Shown here: positions 33,544 through 41,794 of the stretch, one piece after another | Position numbering within the stretch: the first letter of the stretch is position 1 | How the letters are laid out: every line of letters begins with the position of its first letter | Origin: Arthrobacter pascens | Lineage (GTDB): Bacteria > Actinomycetota > Actinomycetes > Actinomycetales > Micrococcaceae | Assembly: GCF_030815585.1 (NCBI RefSeq) | Contig: NZ_JAUSWY010000001.1 | Span: forward strand, 3,348,001-3,412,000 | Length of the DNA stretch: 64,000 nucleotides | Direction of reading: 5' to 3' | Translations under genes and position numbers: made by a program | The notes under the pieces: model-generated | The model's input: only the letters and a program-made list of their open reading frames with translations | Database searches by the model: none | What the model was told of the DNA's origin: nothing

Positions 33544-34850
33544 GGCCTGACGCTCTCTTCCAGCTCCTTGAAATGGTCGCCCATCTGCCCCGGAACGGCG
33601 GGAGCCGGGGCATCAACCGGCCCCGGCGAAGAACGCGGAATCGGACCCAGCAACACAACGGCGATGAGTACTCCCGTCGCGGTGCAGAACGCCGCGAAAA
33701 CCCACAGCTTGCGGCTACCGATGTTGCGCAGGTTCCTCCAAGGCCGCGACAATGCTGGCGGCTGGCGGACTGATGCCGGCTTGCGTGACGGGACTTGAGG
33801 AGCTGGCCGCCAGGACGTGGCATTGGTCATTTCGCTGCTCGGCAGGGCAGGAAGCACTCCTCTTTCGCTCCCAATAGGCGCTGCAGCGCCAGGACGCTGC
33901 CCTTGGCCCGCGCGCAGGACCAGGGTTCGCTGGGGCTCAAGTTCGTCGTTAGCATCTGCAGCACCCACCGGCCCGGACAGCGTGCTCCAGTCGCCGCCGT
34001 CGCGCAAAGCTTTGGCGACCTTGCCGGCGTCCGGCCTCTCATCAGGGTCGCGGGCAGTCATGGCGGCCAACAGCGATTTCCACCGTTTACCCAGAGCATC
34101 CGGTACAACCGGATCCCGCGACAGCCGGGCCACAGCGGCCTCAAGCGGGGAACCCGGAAATTCCACCTTCCCGGTGAGAGCTTCCAACAGCACCAAGCCC
34201 AGTGAATAGATGTCTGCGGGCGGGCCCACGGGCTCCCCGCTGGCCTGTTCCGGGCTCAGATAGGCGGCCGTACCAGGAATCATGTTGGTGGCGGTTAGCC
34301 GGGCCCCGTCGAGCATCCGGGCAATACCAAAGTCTGCGAGTTTGGCGCGGATTTCGGCATCTGCCGCATAGCGGGCCAGCAGGATATTGGCCGGTTTGAC
34401 GTCACGGTGCACCACGCCGTGATGGTGGATGTACTGCAGCGCCTCAGACAGTTCCGCCCCTATCCGCGCTGCTTCAGTTCCCGTCAGCGGCCCGGCTGCG
34501 AGACGACGGTGAAGGTCAATTCCAGGGATCAGCTCCATCACGAGGAAGGGAACGTCCCGTTGGTCCTGGAGGAGCGTGCCGGTATCGAAGAGGGTAACCA
34601 GACCATGATGGTTCAGCCGTGCAAGCAACCGAACTTCGCTTTGCTGCCTGCTCAGTTCTGCCGGATCTGCAAGGTCCGCGCGGAAAATCTTGAGTGCGAC
34701 ATCGCGGCCCAGCACCAGATCCGTGCCGCGGTACACAGTGCCCATGCCGCCGTGTCCAAGCACCTCGCCTACCCGGTAGCGCTCCTGCAGGACCGTTCCC
34801 GGCATGCCGGTAGCAGTTTCCTTCACTGTACGGACCGCCTTCCTCAGCAT
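33540..34850 (-). CDS. Membrane-bound Ser/Thr protein kinase (PknB/Hanks type)
   Basis: A 436-residue kinase with all catalytic marks. The glycine loop is GHGGMG (32-37), the catalytic lysine K54, and the catalytic loop HRDVKPAN with D150 and N155. The metal-binding DFG is at 173-175, and the activation segment is followed by GTAAYLSPEQ. A 95-residue linker leads to one helix at about 383-403 and a short 33-residue outer tail without PASTA repeats. The furthest ATG has no ribosome site. A GTG at 34826 has AGGAAGG 11 nt upstream and is a good alternative start. It is coupled to the downstream lipoprotein by ATGA. Substrates are unknown. Confidence 0.9.
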   Translation of the reverse strand: MLRKAVRTVKETATGMPGTVLQERYRVGEVLGHGGMGTVYRGTDLVLGRDVALKIFRADLADPAELSRQQSEVRLLARLNHHGLVTLFDTGTLLQDQRDVPFLVMELIPGIDLHRRLAAGPLTGTEAARIGAELSEALQYIHHHGVVHRDVKPANILLARYAADAEIRAKLADFGIARMLDGARLTATNMIPGTAAYLSPEQASGEPVGPPADIYSLGLVLLEALTGKVEFPGSPLEAAVARLSRDPVVPDALGKRWKSLLAAMTARDPDERPDAGKVAKALRDGGDWSTLSGPVGAADANDELEPQRTLVLRAGQGQRPGAAAPIGSERGVLPALPSSEMTNATSWRPAPQVPSRKPASVRQPPALSRPWRNLRNIGSRKLWVFAAFCTATGVLIAVVLLGPIPRSSPGPVDAPAPAVPGQMGDHFKELEESVRP

Positions 34851-35005
34851 TCAGTTTAGTCAGCCACACGGCAGGTCCGACTTATCCTCGCATCCCCATG
34901 GGCGATTGCACCCAATAGACGATAAACCGGATCCGGTGCGTCCGCTCCATGGGCAGGAGGCGTCGGTGACACCCCTTGCTTCATGGCTAGCCTGGCACGG
35001 GCGGC

Positions 35006-35350
35006 CTACTTGAGGATCTCCGTGCGCCGCAGGCGGACTATCTCCTCAATGATCTCGTCCGGGAAGGGATGATCCGGTGTGAAGCGGATGGTGCCTTTTG
35101 ACAGGGAGAAGCCCTCGAGCCTTCCGGCGACGGCGTCAATAACCTCCGGGGAAAACGGAAAGACGGAGAGGTGCTTAGCAGCTGCAACGACTCCAAGGAG
35201 CGGCTTCCCGTCAAGCTTCAGGGCAGCCATCCCGTAGCTCACGCCATCAACAGCCTCCGGCGCCACGGCCCGCGCAACCTCAATCACCCGTTGAGGACAA
35301 GCCCGATCCGACGGAGGCAAAGCGGCCAAGGAATCGCCAACGGAACCCAT
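35006..35350 (-). CDS. DUF1801/iron-chaperone-like small protein
   Basis: A 114-residue protein of the DUF1801 fold (YdhG/YobT/frataxin-like). VSYGMAALKLDGKPLLGVVA, HLSVFPFSPEVIDAV, and SKGTIRFTPDHPFPDEIIEE are characteristic. Some relatives are called iron chaperones, but direct function is not settled. It is a solitary gene, 4 bp after a small membrane protein gene in the same direction, which suggests one transcript. Confidence 0.82.
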   Translation of the reverse strand: MGSVGDSLAALPPSDRACPQRVIEVARAVAPEAVDGVSYGMAALKLDGKPLLGVVAAAKHLSVFPFSPEVIDAVAGRLEGFSLSKGTIRFTPDHPFPDEIIEEIVRLRRTEILK

Positions 35351-35354
35351 GGGG

Positions 35355-35567
35355 TCATTGTATTCCCGCTCCTATTGCCCCAGACCCAGGCCCCCCGGTT
35401 TCATGTCCTGCCTCCCTCCCTCGCCCGTGGGCGGCATAGGCCCCGATTCCTATTGAGATCACCAAGAAGGCAGAGCCTGCGGTGTCAGGCCCGAGCAACA
35501 TTCCCGCGACCATGACAGCGGCGTTGATTACCAGGACCACCAAAAGAATCCGTGTCGTTTTCTTCAT
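35355..35567 (-). CDS. Small two-helix membrane protein
   Basis: A 70-residue protein with two helices (TRILLVVLVINAAVMVAGML and AGSAFLVISIGIGAYAA) and a Gly-rich, charged tail. GGGAG lies 8 nt before the ATG. It sits 4 bp before the DUF1801 gene. No family recognised. Confidence 0.6.
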   Translation of the reverse strand: MKKTTRILLVVLVINAAVMVAGMLLGPDTAGSAFLVISIGIGAYAAHGRGREAGHETGGPGSGAIGAGIQ

Positions 35568-35708
35568 CCCACGGCTCCCTGCTCGGCACGTGGCCGTGTT
35601 GCATGCTGAGGCTATCGTCCTGACCGAACACTGCCTTCGGGTACGAATGCCCTCCTCGCGAGGACGGCGGGAAAAACTCGGTTGCTCGGCTGGGGTCAGG
35701 CCCGCCGA

Positions 35709-36230
35709 TCAGTCGCGCTCGGGCGCTTCCGTCCGCAGGACCTGGAAATCTGCTCCCAGTTCAACGTCAACTTCGGAGCCGTCCGGAAGGATGATCTCCG
35801 CCTCATACGCGGAGCCGCCTTCGTTCTCGCGTTCCACTTCTCCGACCCGCCCTTGGCCAACCCTCGCCACCGCGGCTTGTCCTGCCTTCTCCCGGTCAGC
35901 GGCGCTCAAAGGCGGCCCAGAGCCGGCCCCGTCATCGTCGTGCTCCGTCGTGACCACCTGGAACGAGCTGTTGAGCTCAACTTCGACACTGTTGCCGTTG
36001 TTCAACCGGACGCCCACTTCATATGAAGTATTGGCGTCATTGTCCGTTTCTGCACTGGCTACGGTGCCTGGACCTGTGTGGGCAATGGCCGAATCGCTGG
36101 CCTGCTGGAGGACGGATCCAGTTAACGGCTGATCGTCGCCGGGCGTGCTGCCCGCCACCGCAGCGGACGCTCCCCCGATCGCAGCCGCTGCCGTAGCCAT
36201 GCCGGTGATCCAAAGGGTTTTCTTGCCCAT
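35709..36230 (-). CDS. Secreted protein with two PepSY-like domains
   Basis: A 173-residue exported protein with signal MGKKTLWITGMATAAAAIG, cleaved near AVAGSTPG. Two PepSY-like repeats follow: ASDSAIAHTGPGTVASAETD with YEVGVRLNNGNSVEVELN, and EKAGQAAVARVGQGRVGEVE with YEAEIILPDGSEVDVELG. PepSY proteins often accompany a two-component system and bind metals or inhibit proteases. This gene is divergent from a histidine kinase gene, supporting control by that system. Confidence 0.82.
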   Translation of the reverse strand: MGKKTLWITGMATAAAAIGGASAAVAGSTPGDDQPLTGSVLQQASDSAIAHTGPGTVASAETDNDANTSYEVGVRLNNGNSVEVELNSSFQVVTTEHDDDGAGSGPPLSAADREKAGQAAVARVGQGRVGEVERENEGGSAYEAEIILPDGSEVDVELGADFQVLRTEAPERD

Positions 36231-36795
36231 GACAGTCTCCTCTACTTGTCTCCCCAGCCGTTTCGAATTGTGTACTCCTAGCTTGCTCTACGTCTTCTCC
36301 GCCTCCAACATTCACCGGACAATTCTCAGCCGCCGCACAGCCTGTCTCAGCCAACGCACAGCCTGCTTTCCTACTAGCGTGAGGGGCAAGTCTCGCGGCA
36401 GCCGAAGCTCCTCCTTGAAACCGCCCGTTAAACCGTTCATCAGCCAAACCGTTCATCAGACAGTCCCCCGCGGGGCTGGGAGATTTTCCGGAGTGGCTGA
36501 CACCAAGGCGGGCACTCCACGTTTGGCAGGGCAAAGAGAACCCGCGAAGCTGTAGGAGGAACCTCGCGGGTTCTCATTGGCGCCGGGAGCAAGAGTCCCG
36601 GCCTTCCGGCCGTCCATGTACGGTCATAGGCGGCTCCCTTCCAGGGTTAGCTGCTGCTTCACGGCCGCGTGGCACAGCGCCATGTCACCATTGTGCGTCA
36701 TGGAACATAAGAGCAGGCTTAACGGGCATGTGACTGACCTGAGGAGTATCGGCGAGGGGTTTGTTTCTGGCGGGACGGGGACGCATCCTTGGAAC
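36231..36795. other. 565-bp intergenic region with consecutive hairpins
   Basis: No gene is supported. It holds a perfect 12-bp inverted repeat, GAGAACCCGCGA (36536-36547) with TCGCGGGTTCTC (36564-36575), whose 16-nt loop includes TAGGAGGAA. Just after is a second perfect stem, GCCGGGA (36582-36588) with TCCCGGC (36596-36602). The pair resembles an attenuator or terminator/anti-terminator arrangement ahead of the histidine kinase. It should also hold the promoters of both divergent genes. Confidence 0.6.
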
Positions 36796-38271
36796 ATGGA
36801 TGCCGATAAGGTGCCCCCTCAGTCCGAAACGGTGCGCACCCGCTGGGGTGTGCGCAAGCGCGCCACGGCCACGGCGGTCGCCGCTGTGGCGGCCGCGCTG
36901 CTCGTAGGCGGACTGATCCTGCTGCTGCTGCTGCAGAGTGCTCTGGTGGCCTCCACGGAAACACTCACCCGCCAGCAGGCCGAGGACGTGATTGTCCACA
37001 TCGTAGAACAGGACCTCGATGAAGCGGGCAAATACGTCAGGTCCGCCGCCCGCCCGGGCCAGTATATCCAGATCCTGGATCCCAAGGGATCGGTCTACGC
37101 CGCGTCCGTTGCTGCCACGGCCGCGACGCCGATCACGACGCTGCGTCCAGAAGCGAAGCAAACGCTGTCCCAGCGCGTTTCCGGGCTGAAGAGCCTACCT
37201 GACGATGAACTGTTCGTGGTTGCCACGGGTGTCGGAGAGGACGGGAAGGTCTACACCGTTGTTGTTGCCGCCACGGTGCAGGTCCAGTCCGAGACGGTTA
37301 CCACGGTGGCGTGGTTCATGCTTGGCGCCGCACCGCTGTTGGTGGCAGGGGTCGGCGTCGGTGTCTGGATACTCGTGGGACGGTCGCTGCGCCAGGTTGA
37401 GCGGATCCGAGGCCAGGTCGCGGGCATTAACGCCAGGAGGCTGGACGGCCGTGTCGAGGTGCCTCAGACGTCCGACGAGATCCAGGCCCTGGCATTGACG
37501 ATGAACATGATGCTGGAACGGCTGCAGGCTTCGGATCTGGAACAGCGACGCTTCGTCTCTGATGCCAGCCATGAATTACGCAGCCCCCTGGCGACACTCA
37601 GCGCTGGAGTGGAAATCGCGGCCGCTGATTCGTCCGGGGCCACGTGGGAGGAGATGAAGGAAATCCTAGCCGGGGAAACGGCGCGGATGCGCTACCTCGT
37701 CGAGGACCTGCTGACCCTGGCAAAGACCAACGACGGGGGCCTGCGTCTGGATACGGCAGATGTGGATCTGGATGACGTCCTGGATGAAGAGGTCCGCCGT
37801 CTGCGCTCCACCAGCAAACATGAGATCGAGGCCCTTCTTGAACCGGCCCGGGTTACAGGCGACGTCCGTCGCCTCGGCCAGGCAGTCCGGAACGTCCTGG
37901 ACAACGCGGAGCGACACGCACAGTCTCGGATCAGCATCGAAGTGCGCAACACCGCTGACGGCGTCCTGCTCACCATCGACAACGATGGTCCGCCCGTGCT
38001 GGTTGCCGAACGCGAGCGGATCTTTGAACGGTTTGTACGGCTTGACGAAAGCCGGTCCCGCGAAAGCGGTGGCAGCGGCCTGGGTTTGGCCATCGCGGCC
38101 GCCATCATGAGCGCCCACAGCGGCCGGATCCTGTCGATGGAAGCTCCCGGCGGCGGGTGCCGGTTCGAGCTGGCATTCCCCGGTCAAGAAGAGTCCCCTG
38201 AGAAAGCCCCACCTCAGCGGCTCACTCTGCTGCAGGGGCTGGGGAAGCCGCTGCGGCACGGTCGGGGCTGA
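36796..38271 (+). CDS. Sensor histidine kinase (HAMP-HisKA-HATPase_c)
   Basis: About 491 residues. Helix 1 contains AAALLVGGLILLLLLQS; a sensor domain of about 120 residues and a second helix (AWFMLGAAPLLVAGVGVGVW) follow. HAMP runs from GRSLRQVERIRGQV. HisKA carries the phospho-accepting histidine in SDASHELRSPLATL. HATPase_c has the N-box NVLDNAERHA, G1 TIDNDGPPV and G2 GSGLGLAIAAAIM. It should sense an extracytoplasmic cue and phosphorylate the regulator encoded opposite. The ATG MDADKVPP is preferred over two further upstream. Its last 50 bases overlap the response regulator gene on the other strand. Confidence 0.9.
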   Translation: MDADKVPPQSETVRTRWGVRKRATATAVAAVAAALLVGGLILLLLLQSALVASTETLTRQQAEDVIVHIVEQDLDEAGKYVRSAARPGQYIQILDPKGSVYAASVAATAATPITTLRPEAKQTLSQRVSGLKSLPDDELFVVATGVGEDGKVYTVVVAATVQVQSETVTTVAWFMLGAAPLLVAGVGVGVWILVGRSLRQVERIRGQVAGINARRLDGRVEVPQTSDEIQALALTMNMMLERLQASDLEQRRFVSDASHELRSPLATLSAGVEIAAADSSGATWEEMKEILAGETARMRYLVEDLLTLAKTNDGGLRLDTADVDLDDVLDEEVRRLRSTSKHEIEALLEPARVTGDVRRLGQAVRNVLDNAERHAQSRISIEVRNTADGVLLTIDNDGPPVLVAERERIFERFVRLDESRSRESGGSGLGLAIAAAIMSAHSGRILSMEAPGGGCRFELAFPGQEESPEKAPPQRLTLLQGLGKPLRHGRG

Positions 38272-38935
38272 GCATGTACCCCATTCCCCGGATAGTGGTG
38301 AGGGTGTGCAGCCCGAAAGGTATATCGATTTTCCGTCGCAAGTAGCCCATGTACACCTCCACGACATTATCTCCCCCCTCGAAGGCAGAATCCCAGACGT
38401 TGTCGAGAATCTCGGACTTGGAGACCACCTGCCCGTGCCTGCGCATCAGGTAGTGCAACAGCCCGTATTCTTTGGCCGTGAGCCCGATGTGAGTATCGCC
38501 GCGGCGAACACTGCGACTCACGGGATCCAGGTTCAAGGTCCCCACGGCGAGGACCACCGGCCGCTCAGGGCCCCCGCGGCGCATTAAGGCCCGGATCCGA
38601 GCGACCAGCACCATGAAACTGAAGGGCTTGGTCAGGTAGTCATCTGCCCCGAGGTCGAATGCGTCCGTCTGGTCGTACTCACCGTCTTTCGCCGTCAGCA
38701 TCAGGACAGGAGTCCAGATCCGGTGTTCCCGGATTCCCTTGAGTACGTCGTATCCGTTCTTCAGCGGCAGCATCAGATCCAGCAGAATCACATCATAGGA
38801 ATTCTCTATCGCGGCCGACATGCCGCTGACGCCGTCGTGGGCCACATCCACGACAAACCCCTCATTACGCAGCCCGCGGCGAACCGTTTCGGCCAACACT
38901 TTTTCGTCTTCAACGATCAAGATCCTCACGACCAT
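38222..38935 (-). CDS. OmpR-family response regulator (CutR-like)
   Basis: A 237-residue regulator. The receiver domain has acidic pocket VEDE, phospho-acceptor D53 in ILLDLMLPLKNG, and K in DDYLTKPFSF. The C-terminal winged helix is of the Trans_reg_C type: LTAKEYGLLHYLMRRHGQVV, VVEVYMGYLRRKID and TIRGMGYML. It is the natural partner of the kinase on the opposite strand, with which its 3' end overlaps by 50 bp. The arrangement prevents one common transcript, so levels of the two may be set separately or by antisense. Confidence 0.92.
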   Translation of the reverse strand: MVVRILIVEDEKVLAETVRRGLRNEGFVVDVAHDGVSGMSAAIENSYDVILLDLMLPLKNGYDVLKGIREHRIWTPVLMLTAKDGEYDQTDAFDLGADDYLTKPFSFMVLVARIRALMRRGGPERPVVLAVGTLNLDPVSRSVRRGDTHIGLTAKEYGLLHYLMRRHGQVVSKSEILDNVWDSAFEGGDNVVEVYMGYLRRKIDIPFGLHTLTTIRGMGYMLSPDRAAAASPAPAAE

Positions 38936-39159
38936 GCCTCCCCGTTCATACCGGCAGTATCCCTTACCTCACTTGGGCGGTACCAGAGGCGCCGGGAGTG
39001 TCGTTCTCAGGCCTCCCTCACGGCCGGCGGCACACAAGCCGCACAAAGGGACTAGCAGTCCCCGATCGCCCTGACGCCGGCTACTGCGCTGCTGAGGTTT
39101 GCTGATGAACCCCGGCAACGTGGTGGCCGGCGTATTTGGGTCCGGGCACCAGGGGCAGG

Positions 39160-40182
39160 CTACGCCTTTGCCGGTCCCGCCGTCGAGCCCCGCACCACCA
39201 GCTCGGTCCCGAGCTCGATCCGCTGCGGGAGTTCCTCGTCCCCGTCCAGGTGACGGAGCAGCGCGCGCATGGCTGTCTCCGCCATCTGGACCACGGGCTG
39301 GCGGATGGTGGTCAAGCCCGGCTCGATCCATTCGGCCGCGGGAATGTCGTCAAAACCAACGAGGGACAAATCCTGCGGAATACGGAGGCCCGCACTGCGC
39401 GCCGCTCGGTAGGCACCCAGGGCCTGGGCGTCGTTGCCCGTGAAGATGGCGGTGGGCCGGTCAGCCAGCTCCAGGAGTTTTCGGGTTCCGGCCTCACCGG
39501 CTTCGATGGAAAAATCGCCGGGAACCATCAGCGCGTGATCGATCGAAATGCCGGCCCGCCGCAGCGCGGAGATGTACCCGTCTTCCCGGGCGCTGCTGCA
39601 CTGCAGGTCCTCACGGCCGCCGATCATGCCGATCCGCCGGTGTCCCAGCCCCAGCAGGTACTCCGTGGCCGAGTGGGCACCCTCCCAGTTCGCGGCCCCC
39701 ACCGTCATCAGGTCAGGTCCGGGCTGGCCCACCGGGTCAATGAGCACCACCGGAATCCCCAGCGACTTGATCCGCTGGATCTGCTTGGAGTCCAGCTCAT
39801 AGACCGCCATCAGCAGCCCGTCCGACTTCCGCTCCGCAAGGTTTGCCAGCCACGGCCGGATCCGCGATCCGTCCATGGACAGGCTGCTCACCACCGTGCC
39901 GTACCCGGCATCCTGCGCCACGCGCTCCACACCCTCGATGATTTCCAGCGCCCACTCCGAGCCCAGCCCCGGAAACACCAGGTCAATCAGGCCGGCCTTC
40001 TTGCTCCGCTTCGCCGGGCGGCGCGCGTAGTCACGCCGGGCGATGATCTCCTCAACCCGCGCACGCGTCGCCGCCGCCACATGGGCATGCCCGTTCAGGA
40101 CCTTGGAAACAGTGGGAACGGAGACGCCGGCTTCCCTGGCAATCTCGCTGATGGTGGCCCGTCCAACGTCCGCCTTAGCCAT
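39160..40182 (-). CDS. LacI-family transcriptional regulator of the adjacent sugar cluster
   Basis: A 340-residue LacI regulator. The helix-turn-helix and hinge are ISEIAREAGVSVPTVSKVLN and ATRARVEEIIARRDY. The ligand domain has LIDLVFPGLGSEWALEIIEG and VGFDDIPAAEWIEPGLTTIRQP typical of sugar-binding relatives. GAGGGCGG lies about 9 nt before the chosen ATG (MAKADVGRAT). The genes behind it in the same direction (cupin, PmoA-like, Gfo/Idh/MocA) and the divergent GH3 gene are its likely targets, through the inverted repeat near 43.09 kb. Confidence 0.9.
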   Translation of the reverse strand: MAKADVGRATISEIAREAGVSVPTVSKVLNGHAHVAAATRARVEEIIARRDYARRPAKRSKKAGLIDLVFPGLGSEWALEIIEGVERVAQDAGYGTVVSSLSMDGSRIRPWLANLAERKSDGLLMAVYELDSKQIQRIKSLGIPVVLIDPVGQPGPDLMTVGAANWEGAHSATEYLLGLGHRRIGMIGGREDLQCSSAREDGYISALRRAGISIDHALMVPGDFSIEAGEAGTRKLLELADRPTAIFTGNDAQALGAYRAARSAGLRIPQDLSLVGFDDIPAAEWIEPGLTTIRQPVVQMAETAMRALLRHLDGDEELPQRIELGTELVVRGSTAGPAKA

Positions 40183-40216
40183 TCGCAAACCGCCCTCTTC
40201 GAGCTGGGGATCATCC

Positions 40217-40778
40217 TCAGCGCTGACTGTTATCGGAAAGTTCCCACGTCTCGATCCGTCCACACATGCCGTAGATTCTGCGGGTTTTCCGTTCTCCCAT
40301 CCTAGTAGCGGACTCCTGGAGGAAGAAACTTTCCTTGAGTTCCAGAGAACGCAAATGCTCCTTGGTCAGTTCGGCCTGAGCTGCCGCCCCGTGTTCCAGG
40401 AAACCCGCCCAAGTGGCGGTGTTCCCGCCGACCAGCTTCGCTGCCGCCGTATGGAACTCTGCCAACGCCGCAACCCCGGACCGGAGGACGTCCTCCTTGA
40501 GCTGAAAGTACCCCTCCAGCGCCAGGTCACGACGACGGCGGGCGGCTTCCTCCGCAACCGGATCGCCGCCGTCGGCATCCTCTTAGGTCAGTGGACGCGA
40601 ACCCCCTCGAGTCCAGGGTTTCCAGGCGGCCCGTCCCCTCCAGCACGATGTACGCCTCCGTGGACGCTGTGTGCAGGTGCGGGGTGCCGCCCGCTGCGCC
40701 GTCCCTGGCCGGCCAGTCGTAGATGCTGACCGCCGAAATGGCGGTAGCGCCCGGGAAGGTGCTGGCTGCCACGGCCAT
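40217..40778 (-). pseudogene. Cupin-domain sugar gene with an internal deletion
   Basis: The first part reads VSIYDWPARDGAAGGTPHLH, then EAYIVLEGTGRLETLDSRGF, a cupin N-terminal half, and then stops making sense. A second part in another frame resumes as DGGDPVAEEAARRRRDLALE, GYFQLKEDVLRSGVAALAEF and onward to KLVGGNTATWAGFLEHGAA. The back half of the barrel, roughly 60-70 residues by family expectation, is missing at about 40.59 kb. The start overlaps the stop of the PmoA-like gene (TAATG). Non-functional as read. Confidence 0.75.
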
Positions 40779-41755
40779 TACGTCCAGCTCTCCAGCGCTG
40801 CCTTCGCTGCTTCAGCCAGTTTCGCGGCCAGGGCCCCGTCCACTTTCCCGTCTGAAACCACGACGGCGTAGCGGTAGGCCAGCGGCTGGCCTTCCTTCAG
40901 TGGTACTGCTTTGCTGAAGAACGGCGCGGAGCCCAGGCAGGCGAAGATGGACGAGCGGGCGAACCACTGGTTCGGGGCGCCGGGGTTGGCGCTGTCCTCC
41001 ACAAACATGATGGAAGAGAACCGGCAGGTGACATCATGCTGGCCGGTGAAGGCGATCCACGGCGAGCGGGTGCCCATGAACTCGTCCGTACCTGTACCCT
41101 CCACCGAGCGGAACTCGCCGCCAGTGAAGGACCGCGGCCCGCGCCAGAACAGCCCGCCGTAGCCGGCGTTGTTCCGGCCCTCGGTGGTGGGGCTGCCGAT
41201 CTCAATCACGTCCGGCGAGATGTTGGTCATTTCCGTTTCGAACAGCAGCATCCACGCCCCGCTGGGAGAACCGACTGGCACACTGGGAACATCCAGCAGC
41301 CGGATGTTGAAGCGGCGCTTTTCGGCGATGACGGGCTGGCCCTCCTGCGGGGTCCAGATGAGGGACTCGGCTGCGGTGATGCCTGCGCCCGTTTCGCTGA
41401 TTTCGGAGAAGACCTCATGGTTCATGGCGCCGTTGTTGTCCAGGTTGGCGTATTCCGTTTCCCGCGTGTACGTGGCGCCGCCCCAGAAGTTGTCCTTCCC
41501 CACGTTCGGCAGTGCCCAGGAAAGTCCCTTGTGCCACACGTGGTCCCACGGCCGGGAGATAGTGACCTCGTCGCCGCCGAGGGTCCTGAGCGGGTGGAAG
41601 TACGGGCGCGGGCTTTCGTACTGGTCGTCCTCGGGGAGATAGGTGTAGCGGGCCAGCTCCTGTCCCCCGGCAGTGAAGGTCAGGGAGGTGCCGTCGTCGG
41701 CATAGCCCAGGCGGGTATCTGTAGCTGCGGTGGTGCTTGTAGCGGTGGTGGTCAC
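40778..41755 (-). CDS. PmoA/DUF6807-family protein
   Basis: A 325-residue soluble protein of the PmoA-like (DUF6807) family, commonly found beside Gfo/Idh/MocA oxidoreductases in sugar clusters. Marks are YESPRPYFHPLRTLGGDEVT, HVWHKGLSWALPNVG, NNAGYGGLFWRGPRSFTGG and SRSPWIAFTGQHD-like (TRSPWIAF). A GTG start is chosen since GGAG lies 7 nt before it; a TTG four codons earlier would place the ribosome site inside the gene. It follows the oxidoreductase gene by 39 bp. Activity is unknown, probably sugar-related. Confidence 0.83.
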   Translation of the reverse strand: MTTTATSTTAATDTRLGYADDGTSLTFTAGGQELARYTYLPEDDQYESPRPYFHPLRTLGGDEVTISRPWDHVWHKGLSWALPNVGKDNFWGGATYTRETEYANLDNNGAMNHEVFSEISETGAGITAAESLIWTPQEGQPVIAEKRRFNIRLLDVPSVPVGSPSGAWMLLFETEMTNISPDVIEIGSPTTEGRNNAGYGGLFWRGPRSFTGGEFRSVEGTGTDEFMGTRSPWIAFTGQHDVTCRFSSIMFVEDSANPGAPNQWFARSSIFACLGSAPFFSKAVPLKEGQPLAYRYAVVVSDGKVDGALAAKLAEAAKAALESWT

Positions 41756-41794
41756 AAGGATCTCCAAAAGTCAGTAAGGATCTGAGGAATGTGT

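Noticed and set aside
36577..36795. Longer N-terminus for the histidine kinase
   Set aside because: It would translate through the hairpin region, lacks a ribosome site and adds sequence unlike any kinase N-terminus.
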